Shown: positions 52,671-60,849 of the stretch, piece by piece
Layout: the number at the start of each line of letters is the position of its first letter
Numbering within the stretch: position 1 is the first letter of the stretch
Origin: Enterococcus canis NBRC 100695
GTDB lineage: Bacteria > Bacillota > Bacilli > Lactobacillales > Enterococcaceae
NCBI RefSeq assembly: GCF_001544375.1
Contig: NZ_BCQJ01000007.1
Coordinates: 28,868-92,867 of the forward strand
Direction: 5' to 3'
DNA: 64,000 nucleotides
Notes under the pieces: model-generated
What the model was told of the DNA's origin: nothing
What the model saw: the letters and a program-made list of their open reading frames with translations, nothing else
Databases searched by the model: none
Program-made: the position numbers and the translations under genes

Positions 52671-53618
52671 TTATTTTGCCATTACAATGTTGTCAACTTC
52701 GATTGGTGTAGTGTCACCTTTTTCAGCTGCATTGATCATTTGTTCTGCATAGATTACGAATGAATGGAAACTGTGAGTTGCGCCAGTTACAACTTCCATG
52801 TCAGCAGGAGAACCAGCTTCGCCGTCTTTGCCTTCCATTGCTTTCACGAATTCTTCGTTAAATTTAGGGATGAATTCTGCAGGGCCTACGCCAGCTTTAT
52901 CATGCATTTGTGCTTGGTAGTCAGCATCATCTTTTTTAGATTTGCCGTCTTCACTTACGTTGTCGTAGTTAGATTCTGTTACTTTACCGTCTTTAACAGT
53001 CATTTTGAAAGATACACGGTAGCCATTAGAGTAGTTCTTTTCTTCTAATGTGTACGTACCGTCTTTCAAGTCAGCACCATTGTCGATTTCAATTGTATCA
53101 GTTTTACCAGCTTGTGCTGCTTGGATCAATTGTTGTGCGTAGTTTTGGAAGCTTTCAGTTGAGTGAGTTGCGCCAGTTACGACTTCAACGCCACCAGCAC
53201 TTTGCGCTGCAACTAATTGTTTGTTCAATTCTGGAATGAACTCAGCAGGGCCGACGCCTGTCTTGTCTTTCATGTTCTTTTCGTAGTCAGCATCTTCTGT
53301 TTTAGATTTGCCGTCTTCGTTGATGTTGTCGTATTTAGATTCAGCAATTTTGCCGTCTTTTACAACGATTTCGAATACTGTGCGGTAGCCGTTAGAATAA
53401 TTCTTTTCTTCTAATTTGTAAGTGCCATCTTGCAAGTCAGCCCCAGCTTCTTTTACTGGTGCAGCTGATTCGCTAGTTGCTGTTGATTCAGCAGCTGAAG
53501 AAGCAGCTGTTGATTCAGATGAAGCTGAACCGCTGTCATTATTTCCGCCACAAGCAGCCAAAACTAATGTTGATAATGCTACCATAGCAAACCCTGTTAC
53601 TAATTTTTTCATTTTCAT
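52671..53618 (-). CDS. pplA: Flavinylated EET lipoprotein PplA
   Basis: PplA is the surface lipoprotein that carries electrons from the membrane quinone to extracellular acceptors. The 315-residue protein has a lipobox (LAAC, Cys23), a Ser/Ala/Thr-rich tether (residues 28-55) and two FMN-binding domains (about 61-160 and 183-290). Each domain has the flavinylation motif VTGATHS; the FMN acceptors are expected at Thr151 and Thr281. The two domains are near-repeats (DGTYKLEEKNYSNGYR and DGTYTLEEKNYSNGYR). It diverges from ndh2. Confidence 0.96.
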   Translation of the reverse strand: MKMKKLVTGFAMVALSTLVLAACGGNNDSGSASSESTAASSAAESTATSESAAPVKEAGADLQDGTYKLEEKNYSNGYRTVFEIVVKDGKIAESKYDNINEDGKSKTEDADYEKNMKDKTGVGPAEFIPELNKQLVAAQSAGGVEVVTGATHSTESFQNYAQQLIQAAQAGKTDTIEIDNGADLKDGTYTLEEKNYSNGYRVSFKMTVKDGKVTESNYDNVSEDGKSKKDDADYQAQMHDKAGVGPAEFIPKFNEEFVKAMEGKDGEAGSPADMEVVTGATHSFHSFVIYAEQMINAAEKGDTTPIEVDNIVMAK

Positions 53619-53660
53619 TGCATTTGTTCCCCTTTGCTTTCTTTTTTCACAAGTTTGTAT

Positions 53661-53703
53661 TGTGATTCACATAACATTTTATAACACTGACAGAATTTGT
53701 CAA
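53661..53703 (-). promoter_or_regulatory. pplA promoter with palindrome at the start point
   Basis: On the minus strand TTGACA (53698-53703) and TAAAAT (53676-53681) are separated by 16 bp. The palindrome TGTGATTCACA (53661-53671) covers the expected start point and could bind a CRP/FNR- or Rex-like regulator; the identity is not determined. Confidence 0.7.
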
Positions 53704-53792
53704 TTATAAACAGCAAATTATAATATTTCATGTGTTTTTTTAGTTGTTTTCTAATCGAAAAAGGTTTCTTTTATGAAATTTGTGAAACTTGT

Positions 53793-53821
53793 TAGACAAA
53801 TCACGAAAGTGGATATATAAT
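53793..53821 (+). promoter_or_regulatory. ndh2 promoter
   Basis: TAGACA (53793-53798) and TATAAT (53816-53821) are separated by 17 bp; the start of ndh2 is 58 nt downstream of the -10. Confidence 0.78.
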
Positions 53822-53878
53822 GTAATAGATTGTGTAATTATTATCAATTTATTCTAAATCTAAGGAGCGATTTACCTT

Positions 53879-55816
53879 ATGGCAAAGCAAAATATTGTCG
53901 TAATAGGTGCTGGGTATGCTGGGGTTTCTGCTACTAAGTTCATGGCGAAAAAGCTTAAAGGCAGCGATGTTGAGATCACATTGATCGACCGTCATTCCTA
54001 CCACACTATGATGACCGAGTTACACGAAGTTGCAGGTGGACGGGTAGAACCAACTGCCATCCAATACGACTTACAACGTCTTTTCTCTCGCAAGAAAAAC
54101 GTTAAATTAGTCACTGACACTGTTACTGGTATCGACAAAGAGAACAAAGTCGTTACTACTAAATTAGGTTCTTATTCCTTCGATCATTTGATCATTGGGA
54201 TGGGTGGCGAGCCAAATGATTTCGGTACACCAGGCGTTAAAGAAAACGGCTTTACTCTTTGGTCATTTGAAGACTCTGTGAAAATCCGTGAACACATCGA
54301 AGAAACTGTTGCAAAAGCAGCCATCGAACCTGATGCCGCTGTTCGTAAAGCAATGTTGACTTTCGTAGTCTGTGGTTCTGGTTTTACTGGGATTGAAATG
54401 GTCGGCGAATTGATGGAATGGAAAGAACGTTTGGCAAAAGACTTCAAATTGGATGCTTCTGAATTCACTTTGCAAGTTGTTGAAGCAATGCCAACGATCT
54501 TAAACATGTTAGATCGTAACGATGCTGATAAAGCAGAACGTTACATGGTTAAACATGGTGTTGAAATCCTGAAAAACGCGCCAATCGTTGAAGTAGCTCC
54601 TGACCATATCAAATTAAAAGATGGTCGCGAGATTCCTACCCATACATTGATCTGGACTGCTGGGGTCAAAGCAACTTCTGATGCAGCTGACTTTGGTTTA
54701 GAAGCAGCTCGCGGAAATCGTTTAGTTGCCAATGAATATATGGAAGCAAAAGGCTACGAAGATAAAAATATCTATGTAGTCGGTGACTTGGTTTATTACG
54801 AAGAATTCGAAAACAAACCAACTCCGCAAATCGTACAAGCGGCTGAACAAACTGGTCATACTGCTGCCAGCAACATTGTAGCAGCTATCAAAGGCGGCGA
54901 AAAACACAAATTCAAAGGAAACTATCAAGGATTTATGGTTTCGGTCGGCGCTAAATGGGGTGTCGCGAACTTATTCGATACCATCCACTTAAGTGGTTTC
55001 TTGGCAATGATCATGAAACACATCGTTAACTTGAAATACTTCTTTGATATCCGTTCTGGCTATTACATGTTCCAATACATGATGCACGAATTCTTCCATA
55101 TTAAAGACGACCGCAACGTAGCTCGCGGACATTCTTCTCGTTACGGTAACGTATTATGGAGCGTACCATTGCGTATCTTCTACGGCTTGATGTGGTTAGT
55201 AGAAGCTGCCAAAAAAGTTGTTGGTAACGGCGAATACTTGAAACCAAGCACTTGGTTTGGTGACGGTTCATGGTTCTCTGACAGCGTGGTCTTCCCATTC
55301 CCTTGGTTGCAAGAACAAGCAACGACTGGCGCTAGTGGCGCAGCGGAAGCAACAACAGCAGCTAGTGGCGCAACTGATGCCGCAGCTAGCGGTGCTGGCG
55401 AAGCAGCAGCTCAAGCTGCTCACTTTGGTTTGAACTATGCTTATGGCGAAGAACCAATGTTAGTCTTCGACCATATGCCTAAATGGTTCTCTAGTGTCAT
55501 GGAATTCATGATGCCGAATAAAGAAGTTGCTTTATTCTTCCAAAAATTCATGACAATTTTTGAAATTCTGTTAGCACTTGCTCTAATCGCGGGTCTCTTC
55601 ACTTGGTTAGCTAGTGCAACAACTATTGCGTTAGTTGCAGCGTTCTGTCTATCTGGTATGTTCTACTGGGTCAACATCTGGTTCATTCCAGTAGCGATTG
55701 CTTTGATGAACGGCTCTGGTCGTGCCATTGGGTTAGACCGTTGGGTTGTGCCATGGTTGCAACGTACATTAGGTAAATGGTGGTACGGGACCGAGAAGTC
55801 GCGTTACGGTGCCTAA
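53879..55816 (+). CDS. ndh2: Type II NADH dehydrogenase Ndh2 of the EET pathway
   Basis: Ndh2 oxidises NADH and reduces the EET demethylmenaquinone. The 645-residue protein is much longer than ordinary NDH-2 (about 400). Residues 1 to about 400 hold FAD- and NADH-binding folds with GAGYAG near residue 9 and GSGFTG near residue 164. An Ala/Ser/Gly-rich linker (about 481-513, repeated ASGA units) joins a C-terminal hydrophobic domain (about 540-645) with several spans, resembling DoxX, as in Listeria Ndh2. First gene of the plus-strand EET operon, divergent from pplA; a terminator at 55838 follows it. Confidence 0.95.
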   Translation: MAKQNIVVIGAGYAGVSATKFMAKKLKGSDVEITLIDRHSYHTMMTELHEVAGGRVEPTAIQYDLQRLFSRKKNVKLVTDTVTGIDKENKVVTTKLGSYSFDHLIIGMGGEPNDFGTPGVKENGFTLWSFEDSVKIREHIEETVAKAAIEPDAAVRKAMLTFVVCGSGFTGIEMVGELMEWKERLAKDFKLDASEFTLQVVEAMPTILNMLDRNDADKAERYMVKHGVEILKNAPIVEVAPDHIKLKDGREIPTHTLIWTAGVKATSDAADFGLEAARGNRLVANEYMEAKGYEDKNIYVVGDLVYYEEFENKPTPQIVQAAEQTGHTAASNIVAAIKGGEKHKFKGNYQGFMVSVGAKWGVANLFDTIHLSGFLAMIMKHIVNLKYFFDIRSGYYMFQYMMHEFFHIKDDRNVARGHSSRYGNVLWSVPLRIFYGLMWLVEAAKKVVGNGEYLKPSTWFGDGSWFSDSVVFPFPWLQEQATTGASGAAEATTAASGATDAAASGAGEAAAQAAHFGLNYAYGEEPMLVFDHMPKWFSSVMEFMMPNKEVALFFQKFMTIFEILLALALIAGLFTWLASATTIALVAAFCLSGMFYWVNIWFIPVAIALMNGSGRAIGLDRWVVPWLQRTLGKWWYGTEKSRYGA

Positions 55817-55837
55817 TCCTTTTTAAAAAGAAAACTT

Positions 55838-55872
55838 GAAAGTTCTAGAGGAGCCCTCTAGGACTTTCTTTA
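55838..55872 (+). terminator. Terminator between ndh2 and eetB
   Basis: GAAAGTTCTAGAGG pairs with CCTCTAGGACTTTC (14 bp, one G-U, loop AGC), followed by TTTATT. It may be partial, setting lower expression of eetB-eetA-dmkB. Confidence 0.85.
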
Positions 55873-55915
55873 TTGAGTATGATAAAATAAGAAAACGCAA
55901 AGGAGAGGAAAGAAC

Positions 55916-56335
55916 ATGAAACTGAAGGAATTCATTCAGAAGAGTCGTTTACGTCCTTGGGATATTGGCATCATTTTATTATTGGTTGCCAGTTCTTTCT
56001 TGCCCCTTGTGATTTTCGGATGGCAGCAAGAAGAAACTAACGCTGCCGCACAAGAAGCTGTCTTGAAAGTTGCTGGGGAAGAAGTCCGCCGCTTTGACTT
56101 GAAGGCTGACCAAAAGACGTATACCTACAAATATGAGGACGAAGATGGCGATTATAACCTAATTGAGATTAGTGGTGGGCAGATTCGTATCAAAGAAGCC
56201 AACTGTGGCGACCAAGTCTGCGTACGGCGGGGCTGGATCAGCAGAGCCGGTGAATCCATCGTTTGTCTACCGCATAAATTAGTGATTGAAGTTCAAGCAT
56301 CAGACGGGAGTGAGCCAGGCAGCGTGATTTACTAG
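55916..56335 (+). CDS. eetB: EET membrane protein EetB (NusG domain II-type)
   Basis: This 139-residue protein has one N-terminal membrane span (residues about 17-35) and an extracytoplasmic NusG-II-type beta domain with cysteines 97, 102 and 117 (ANCGDQVC; IVCLPH). EetB with EetA is required for EET in Listeria, where both are proposed to link the quinone pool to PplA. AGGAGAGG lies ahead of ATG; eetA follows 12 nt later. Confidence 0.9.
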   Translation: MKLKEFIQKSRLRPWDIGIILLLVASSFLPLVIFGWQQEETNAAAQEAVLKVAGEEVRRFDLKADQKTYTYKYEDEDGDYNLIEISGGQIRIKEANCGDQVCVRRGWISRAGESIVCLPHKLVIEVQASDGSEPGSVIY

Positions 56336-56347
56336 CTGCTGTTTTCT

Positions 56348-56902
56348 ATGACAACAAAACTGCACAAATTGATTTATATTGCGCTACTAGTAGCTCAAGG
56401 GGTCGTCATCGGCTTAGTGGAAAATATGATTCCCTACCCATTTGCCTTTGCACCTGGCGCTAAGCTAGGGCTAGCCAATTTGATCACCATCATTGCAATT
56501 TTCACTATGAAAAAACGCGAAAGCTTCACACTGGTTTGGATGCGTTTGATCTTAACTACCTTATTAGGCGGAACCATCTCGACTTTCTTATATAGTATGA
56601 GCGGTGCCTTGCTGAGCTATTTTGGGATGTTGTTAATTAAACAATTAGGTCCCAAACGCGTAAGTATCATTGGCATCAGCGCAGCCGGTGGTTTTTTGCA
56701 CAACGTCGGTCAATTGGTGACGGCTTCCTTTATCGCCCAATCCTGGACGGTGATGCTCTATCTACCCGTCCTATCCTTCTTAGGGATCCTCTCAGGGATT
56801 GCCATTGGGATCGCGGCCAATTACTTGTTACAACATGTACAAACACTGCACCGCTTCCAACTGGATTATGAACGGAGCAGCAAGCAAAAATGGGCACAAT
56901 AA
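56348..56902 (+). CDS. eetA: EET membrane protein EetA (Gx-transporter family)
   Basis: The 184-residue polytopic protein (about five spans) belongs to the family once annotated as heptaprenyl diphosphate synthase component I. Signature stretches are NMIPYPFAFAPGAKLGLANL and GGTISTFLYSMSGALLSYF. EetA is thought to act with EetB in moving electrons from quinone to the cell surface. It lies between eetB and dmkB. Confidence 0.9.
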   Translation: MTTKLHKLIYIALLVAQGVVIGLVENMIPYPFAFAPGAKLGLANLITIIAIFTMKKRESFTLVWMRLILTTLLGGTISTFLYSMSGALLSYFGMLLIKQLGPKRVSIIGISAAGGFLHNVGQLVTASFIAQSWTVMLYLPVLSFLGILSGIAIGIAANYLLQHVQTLHRFQLDYERSSKQKWAQ

Positions 56903-56933
56903 CAGTTAAGAATATAGGGTTAGGAGTAATTTG

Positions 56934-57920
56934 ATGAAACTTCATGAAATGTGGCAAGGGTATCCACAAGTAGCAGATGAATTGGCGCAAACCTTGCGTT
57001 TGATGGAAAAATCGATCCAACTTAAAAATAAACAGGTGGAGCAAGCCATTATGGAAATGATCCACTCTGGCGGAAAATTACTACGGCCAGCCTATCAGTT
57101 GCTTTTTGCGCAGTTTGGGCCTGACCGTGATAGTCAAAAGGCCGTTTCGATGGCCGCTTCGATTGAAATGCTGCATACGGCAACCTTAATCCATGATGAT
57201 ATTGTAGATGATGCCGATTTAAGACGGGGCTTACCGACCATTCGCTCTTCTTTCGGTAATGATGCCGCCGTTTACGCTGGGGATTATCTGTTTGTTTGTT
57301 GTTTCAAACTTTTGGCAGACTATGCCTCTTCAATGCGTAGCCTCCAGCTCAATTCCCGCAGCATGGAAAAAATCCTAGGCGGTGAATTAGGACAAATGGA
57401 CAATCGCTACAAGATCAACGGCACTATTGATGACTACTTAGATAATATCTCCGGCAAGACGGCTGAATTGTTCTCTATGAGCTGTTCTATCGGTGCCTAT
57501 GAAAGTGGCTGTTCTGAATTATTTAGCAATAATGCTGGCAAGATTGGCCGTAAAATCGGCCTAGCCTTTCAAATCATTGATGATATTTTAGACTATACGC
57601 AACCAGCTGATATGATTGGTAAACCCGTTTTAGAGGATGTTCGTCAAGGGGTTTACTCCTTACCGCTCCTTTATGCGTTAAAAACCAATCGCGCCGCCTT
57701 CATTCCTTATTTAGAGAAACGGGAAAATATGACGGATGCGGATACGCAAAAAGTCTACGAATTAGTTCATCAATACGATGGTGTGACCCAAGCGCAAGCT
57801 TTAGCGGCCAAATACACTAATGAAGCGATTCGTGCTATTCAAAAACTACCTCAAAATGAAGCCGATACTCGTGGACAGCTGGAACGGTTGACCCGCACCA
57901 TCTTGGATCGTCAAAATTAG
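56934..57920 (+). CDS. dmkB: Polyprenyl diphosphate synthase of the EET quinone pathway (DmkB)
   Basis: This 328-residue polyprenyl synthetase makes the side chain for the EET demethylmenaquinone used by DmkA. It has the first Asp-rich motif HDDIVDDADLRRG and the second IIDDILDYT. ATG 56934 follows GGAG by 7 nt; a TTG immediately before is an alternative. It ends the operon ndh2-eetB-eetA-dmkB, just before a strong terminator. Confidence 0.92.
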   Translation: MKLHEMWQGYPQVADELAQTLRLMEKSIQLKNKQVEQAIMEMIHSGGKLLRPAYQLLFAQFGPDRDSQKAVSMAASIEMLHTATLIHDDIVDDADLRRGLPTIRSSFGNDAAVYAGDYLFVCCFKLLADYASSMRSLQLNSRSMEKILGGELGQMDNRYKINGTIDDYLDNISGKTAELFSMSCSIGAYESGCSELFSNNAGKIGRKIGLAFQIIDDILDYTQPADMIGKPVLEDVRQGVYSLPLLYALKTNRAAFIPYLEKRENMTDADTQKVYELVHQYDGVTQAQALAAKYTNEAIRAIQKLPQNEADTRGQLERLTRTILDRQN

Positions 57921-57924
57921 AAAA

Positions 57925-57977
57925 CAAAAAAACGACTAAATTCCCTACTTTATCATAGAGAATTTAGTCGTTTTTTG
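57925..57977. terminator. Terminator after dmkB
   Basis: AAACGACTAAATTC pairs with GAATTTAGTCGTTT (14 bp), followed by T-run and preceded by A-run, between convergent genes. Confidence 0.92.
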
Positions 57978-57981
57978 AACT

Positions 57982-58338
57982 TTAGTCTAAGGGCTTATTG
58001 TAACCAGCTGCACCAAATGGCTGTAATTTTTCCAGCCATTCCTTTTTAAGGTCCTTCAAAGTTTGTTTCATATTCACAACTTCTTCGTTGGATTTCTCCC
58101 ACAATACCTCGTACTCAAAGGCCTCTTCGCCGTATTGATCCCAATCTTTTTGGAGCGGACTATCCCGATAGCTGCCGCTATTAAGGGTCAGTCGATAGTA
58201 AGTCCAACGATTTTTCGTATTAGGGACTGCTTCAATAAAAATTTTCCCGTTTTCCTTATTGCGTAGCTGAATAATGCCATAATAGGTTTTCATTTGCCGA
58301 TACTCAGCCATCAGCTGGCGTTTTCTTTTCTCATCCAT
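57982..58338 (-). CDS. GIY-YIG-like protein with altered YIG motif
   Basis: The 118-residue protein aligns with GIY-YIG nuclease-fold proteins: YYGIIQLRNKENGKIFIEA occupies the GIY...YIG positions, then KNRWTYYRLTLNSGS and LQKDWDQYGEEAFEYEVL with a conserved glutamate. The YIG strand is replaced by FIE, so a canonical active site is not preserved. Small Firmicute proteins of this shape are widespread and unassigned. The gene starts ahead of the repeat copy D. Confidence 0.75.
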   Translation of the reverse strand: MDEKRKRQLMAEYRQMKTYYGIIQLRNKENGKIFIEAVPNTKNRWTYYRLTLNSGSYRDSPLQKDWDQYGEEAFEYEVLWEKSNEEVVNMKQTLKDLKKEWLEKLQPFGAAGYNKPLD

Positions 58339-58362
58339 TTTTTTGACACCTACTTTCTAAAG

Positions 58363-58399
58363 CGGTTGAGGCAGAAGCAACCGTTTATTTGGATAATGA
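58363..58399 (+). repeat. Dispersed intergenic repeat, copy D (short body)
   Basis: GCAGAAGCAACCGTTTATTTGG corresponds in part to the CTTCTGC...TTTATT portion of the other copies. It is shorter and diverged, and is joined to a hairpin at 58400-58440. Confidence 0.6.
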
Positions 58400-58440
58400 A
58401 GAGTCTGGACCATAACCGTTTGAGTTATGTCCCAGACTCT
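58400..58440 (+). terminator. Hairpin carried by repeat copy D
   Basis: AGAGTCTGG pairs with CCCAGACTCT, with inner CATAAC/GTTATG. On the plus strand it is followed by CGTTTTTA, on the minus strand only by a weak U-run. It lies just after the pepV stop codon and would serve as its 3' hairpin. Confidence 0.6.
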
Positions 58441-58449
58441 CGTTTTTAC

Positions 58450-59871
58450 TTATTGAGCCAAGCGATAAATCGCGTCAGCGTAAATAGCTGTTGCCCGCAT
58501 TAAGTCATCAACGGTCATGAACTCATTGGCTTGGTGCATTGTATCGGTATAGCCTGGGAACATTGCCCCGTATGCTACGCCGCGTTTCAACAAGCGGCCA
58601 TAAGTCCCACCACCAATGATTTGTTCATAGCCTTTTTCACCAGTATGGTCTTCATAGACTTGCAATAACGTAGCAACCAATGGATCATCAATTGGCACAT
58701 AGTGGGGTTCCATATTGCGTTCAGAACGAGTTACTGTAGCGCCTTCCATGCCCACCTTATTATCCAAAGCAATTTCTAAACCTTCTGCTGTTACTCCTTG
58801 AGGATAGCGGAAGTTCAAGGTAACGAAGTTGTCTGCTTGCACATTGTCACTAGCGCGGAACAAGAACAAGCCGGCATTCATGGTCAATTTGCCCATTTTT
58901 TCGTCTTCAAAAGCAGTGCCTAATTTTTCGCCATAATGATCTAAATGAACATAAGTCGCAATCACATGTAAGAATTGTTTTGCGCCACCACCAAATGGGT
59001 AACGATCTAAGAAGACAGCCAAGTAGGTAGCACCATTGATCCCAGATTGTGGACTAGCACCATGGGCCGATTTTCCGATTAAGTTCAAACGAGCAGTGGT
59101 GCCGTCGATTTCCATATCACCACTAACAGGGTTAGCAGCTAAATACTCTGCATAAGCTGTTTCAAAAGCTTCTGCTTCATTTTTATCCGCTAATGTCACA
59201 GTTGCTTGGGCACTTTCTGGTACCATGTTTTCCCGCAAGCCAGCTTTAAAGCTTTCTAAACGCCAAGCTCCTTCATTGTTACCTTGGAAATGCAAGCCCA
59301 GGGTTACGTTCCCTTTTTCCCCGTTAATAATCGGAAATTCCGCATCGGGAGAAAAACCGAAATCAGGTGCTTCCTCATGTTCAAAGTAATAATCCATATC
59401 TTGCCAGCCGCTTTCTTCATCAGAACCTACGACAAAGCGCACTTTTTTAGAAAGAGGCAAGCCTAATTCTTTAACGATTTTCATCCCATAGTAGCCAGCG
59501 ATACTTGGACCTTTATCATCGCTAGAACCACGGGCATAGATTTTACCGTCTTTGATAACTGGTTCATAAGGATCTGTATCCCAACCACTACCTGCTGGAA
59601 CTACATCCATATGGCCGAAGATTCCTAACGTTTCATCGCCCCCGCCAAACTCGATATGTCCAGCATAATTGTCGACATTTTTCACGGTAAAGCCGTCACG
59701 TTCACCATAAGCCAGCATTTTTAATAAGGCTTCTTTCGGACCAGGTCCAAAAGGCGCACCTGCTGTTGCATCATCTGTATTTTTTTCACTGTTAATACGT
59801 AGCAAGCCAAACAAATCTTCCATGATTTGGTCTTTGCGAGCTTCTACTTCTTTTTGCCAATCGATCGTCAT
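58450..59871 (-). CDS. pepV: Dipeptidase PepV (M20 family)
   Basis: PepV is a zinc aminopeptidase/dipeptidase common in lactic acid bacteria. The 473-residue protein has zinc-site segments GIFGHMDVVPAGSGWDTDP, ARGSSDDKGPSIAGYYG and VGSDEESGWQDM, and a C-terminal GGGTYGRLL. ATG 59871 follows GGAG by 8 nt; an upstream GTG overlaps that site. Confidence 0.94.
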   Translation of the reverse strand: MTIDWQKEVEARKDQIMEDLFGLLRINSEKNTDDATAGAPFGPGPKEALLKMLAYGERDGFTVKNVDNYAGHIEFGGGDETLGIFGHMDVVPAGSGWDTDPYEPVIKDGKIYARGSSDDKGPSIAGYYGMKIVKELGLPLSKKVRFVVGSDEESGWQDMDYYFEHEEAPDFGFSPDAEFPIINGEKGNVTLGLHFQGNNEGAWRLESFKAGLRENMVPESAQATVTLADKNEAEAFETAYAEYLAANPVSGDMEIDGTTARLNLIGKSAHGASPQSGINGATYLAVFLDRYPFGGGAKQFLHVIATYVHLDHYGEKLGTAFEDEKMGKLTMNAGLFLFRASDNVQADNFVTLNFRYPQGVTAEGLEIALDNKVGMEGATVTRSERNMEPHYVPIDDPLVATLLQVYEDHTGEKGYEQIIGGGTYGRLLKRGVAYGAMFPGYTDTMHQANEFMTVDDLMRATAIYADAIYRLAQ

Positions 59872-60018
59872 GAACGTCACTCCAATTCATTAGTTTACGC
59901 CTCTCATGATACCACTAACTGGCGAAAAAAGGAAAAGGAAGTGTTACGGATCGAATAGATCCTTCCGCCGTGCTAAATTGGCCGCCTTTCTCTATAATGA
60001 AAATAAGGAGGCGAAATC

Positions 60019-60849
60019 ATGGAAGTTCTTACTGAAGCAATTTTAAACGTTATTACCCCCCGCCCCGCCGAAAGTCATAAAGGTACCTATGGTCGGGCCG
60101 TCTTGGTAGGCGGCGATAGCCAATATGGTGGCGCCATCATGATGGCCGCTCAGGCCTGTGTGGCAGCGGGCGCAGGCTTGACGACGGTCATTACCCATCC
60201 CCAAAATCATACCGCCCTCCACAGCCGCTTACCAGAAGCAATGGTCGTGGATTGGTTTGACGAGATTGCTATGGAAGCTGTTCTAAAAACAGCGACGATT
60301 GTTTTGATTGGTTCTGGGCTAGGAATGAGTCCTCACAGTCGTAATCTCTTACACTTTGTATTAGAGCGCAGCCAACATGTCGTAATCGACGGCTCGGCCA
60401 TCACCTTGATTGCTGAAAAGCCAGAGGCGTACACTTGGGCACCCAATACGATTTTTACGCCCCATCAAATGGAGTGGCAGCGACTAAGTGGTCTGCCTAT
60501 TGCGCAGCAAACGCCGGCAAATAACCAAGCAGCCCAACAGCGACTGCAAGCGACGATTGTCCTGAAAAGCCATCGGACCGAAATTTATCGTGACAATACC
60601 GTACTACAAAATCCTTTAGGAACACCGGCAATGGCGACTGGCGGCACTGGTGATACTTTGGCTGGTATCATTGCCGGATTTTTGGCTCAATTTCATGACT
60701 CACGGGCACTGCCAGCAGCAGTCTACACGCATTCAGCGATTGCCGAAGGGTTGGCTCAGACTCACTATGTTGTGCTGCCTACCACTATTGCCACAGCTTT
60801 GCCCGTTTTTATGAAACAGCATGAAGTTGCGGAAAGGTCGGTGGACTGA
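60019..60849 (+). CDS. nnrD: ADP-dependent (S)-NAD(P)H-hydrate dehydratase
   Basis: This metabolite-repair enzyme dehydrates NAD(P)HX back to NAD(P)H. The 276-residue ribokinase-fold protein has SHKGTYGRAVLVGGDSQYGG, IGSGLGMS and the nucleotide-binding ATGGTGDTLAGIIAGFLAQ. The epimerase domain (NnrE) is not fused and not adjacent. It shares TGATG with the next gene. Confidence 0.92.
   Translation: MEVLTEAILNVITPRPAESHKGTYGRAVLVGGDSQYGGAIMMAAQACVAAGAGLTTVITHPQNHTALHSRLPEAMVVDWFDEIAMEAVLKTATIVLIGSGLGMSPHSRNLLHFVLERSQHVVIDGSAITLIAEKPEAYTWAPNTIFTPHQMEWQRLSGLPIAQQTPANNQAAQQRLQATIVLKSHRTEIYRDNTVLQNPLGTPAMATGGTGDTLAGIIAGFLAQFHDSRALPAAVYTHSAIAEGLAQTHYVVLPTTIATALPVFMKQHEVAERSVD

Noticed and set aside
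53761..53815. Rex operator upstream of ndh2
   Set aside because: Half-site-like TTTGTGA and AAATCAC occur, but they are not a proper inverted repeat with the expected spacing.
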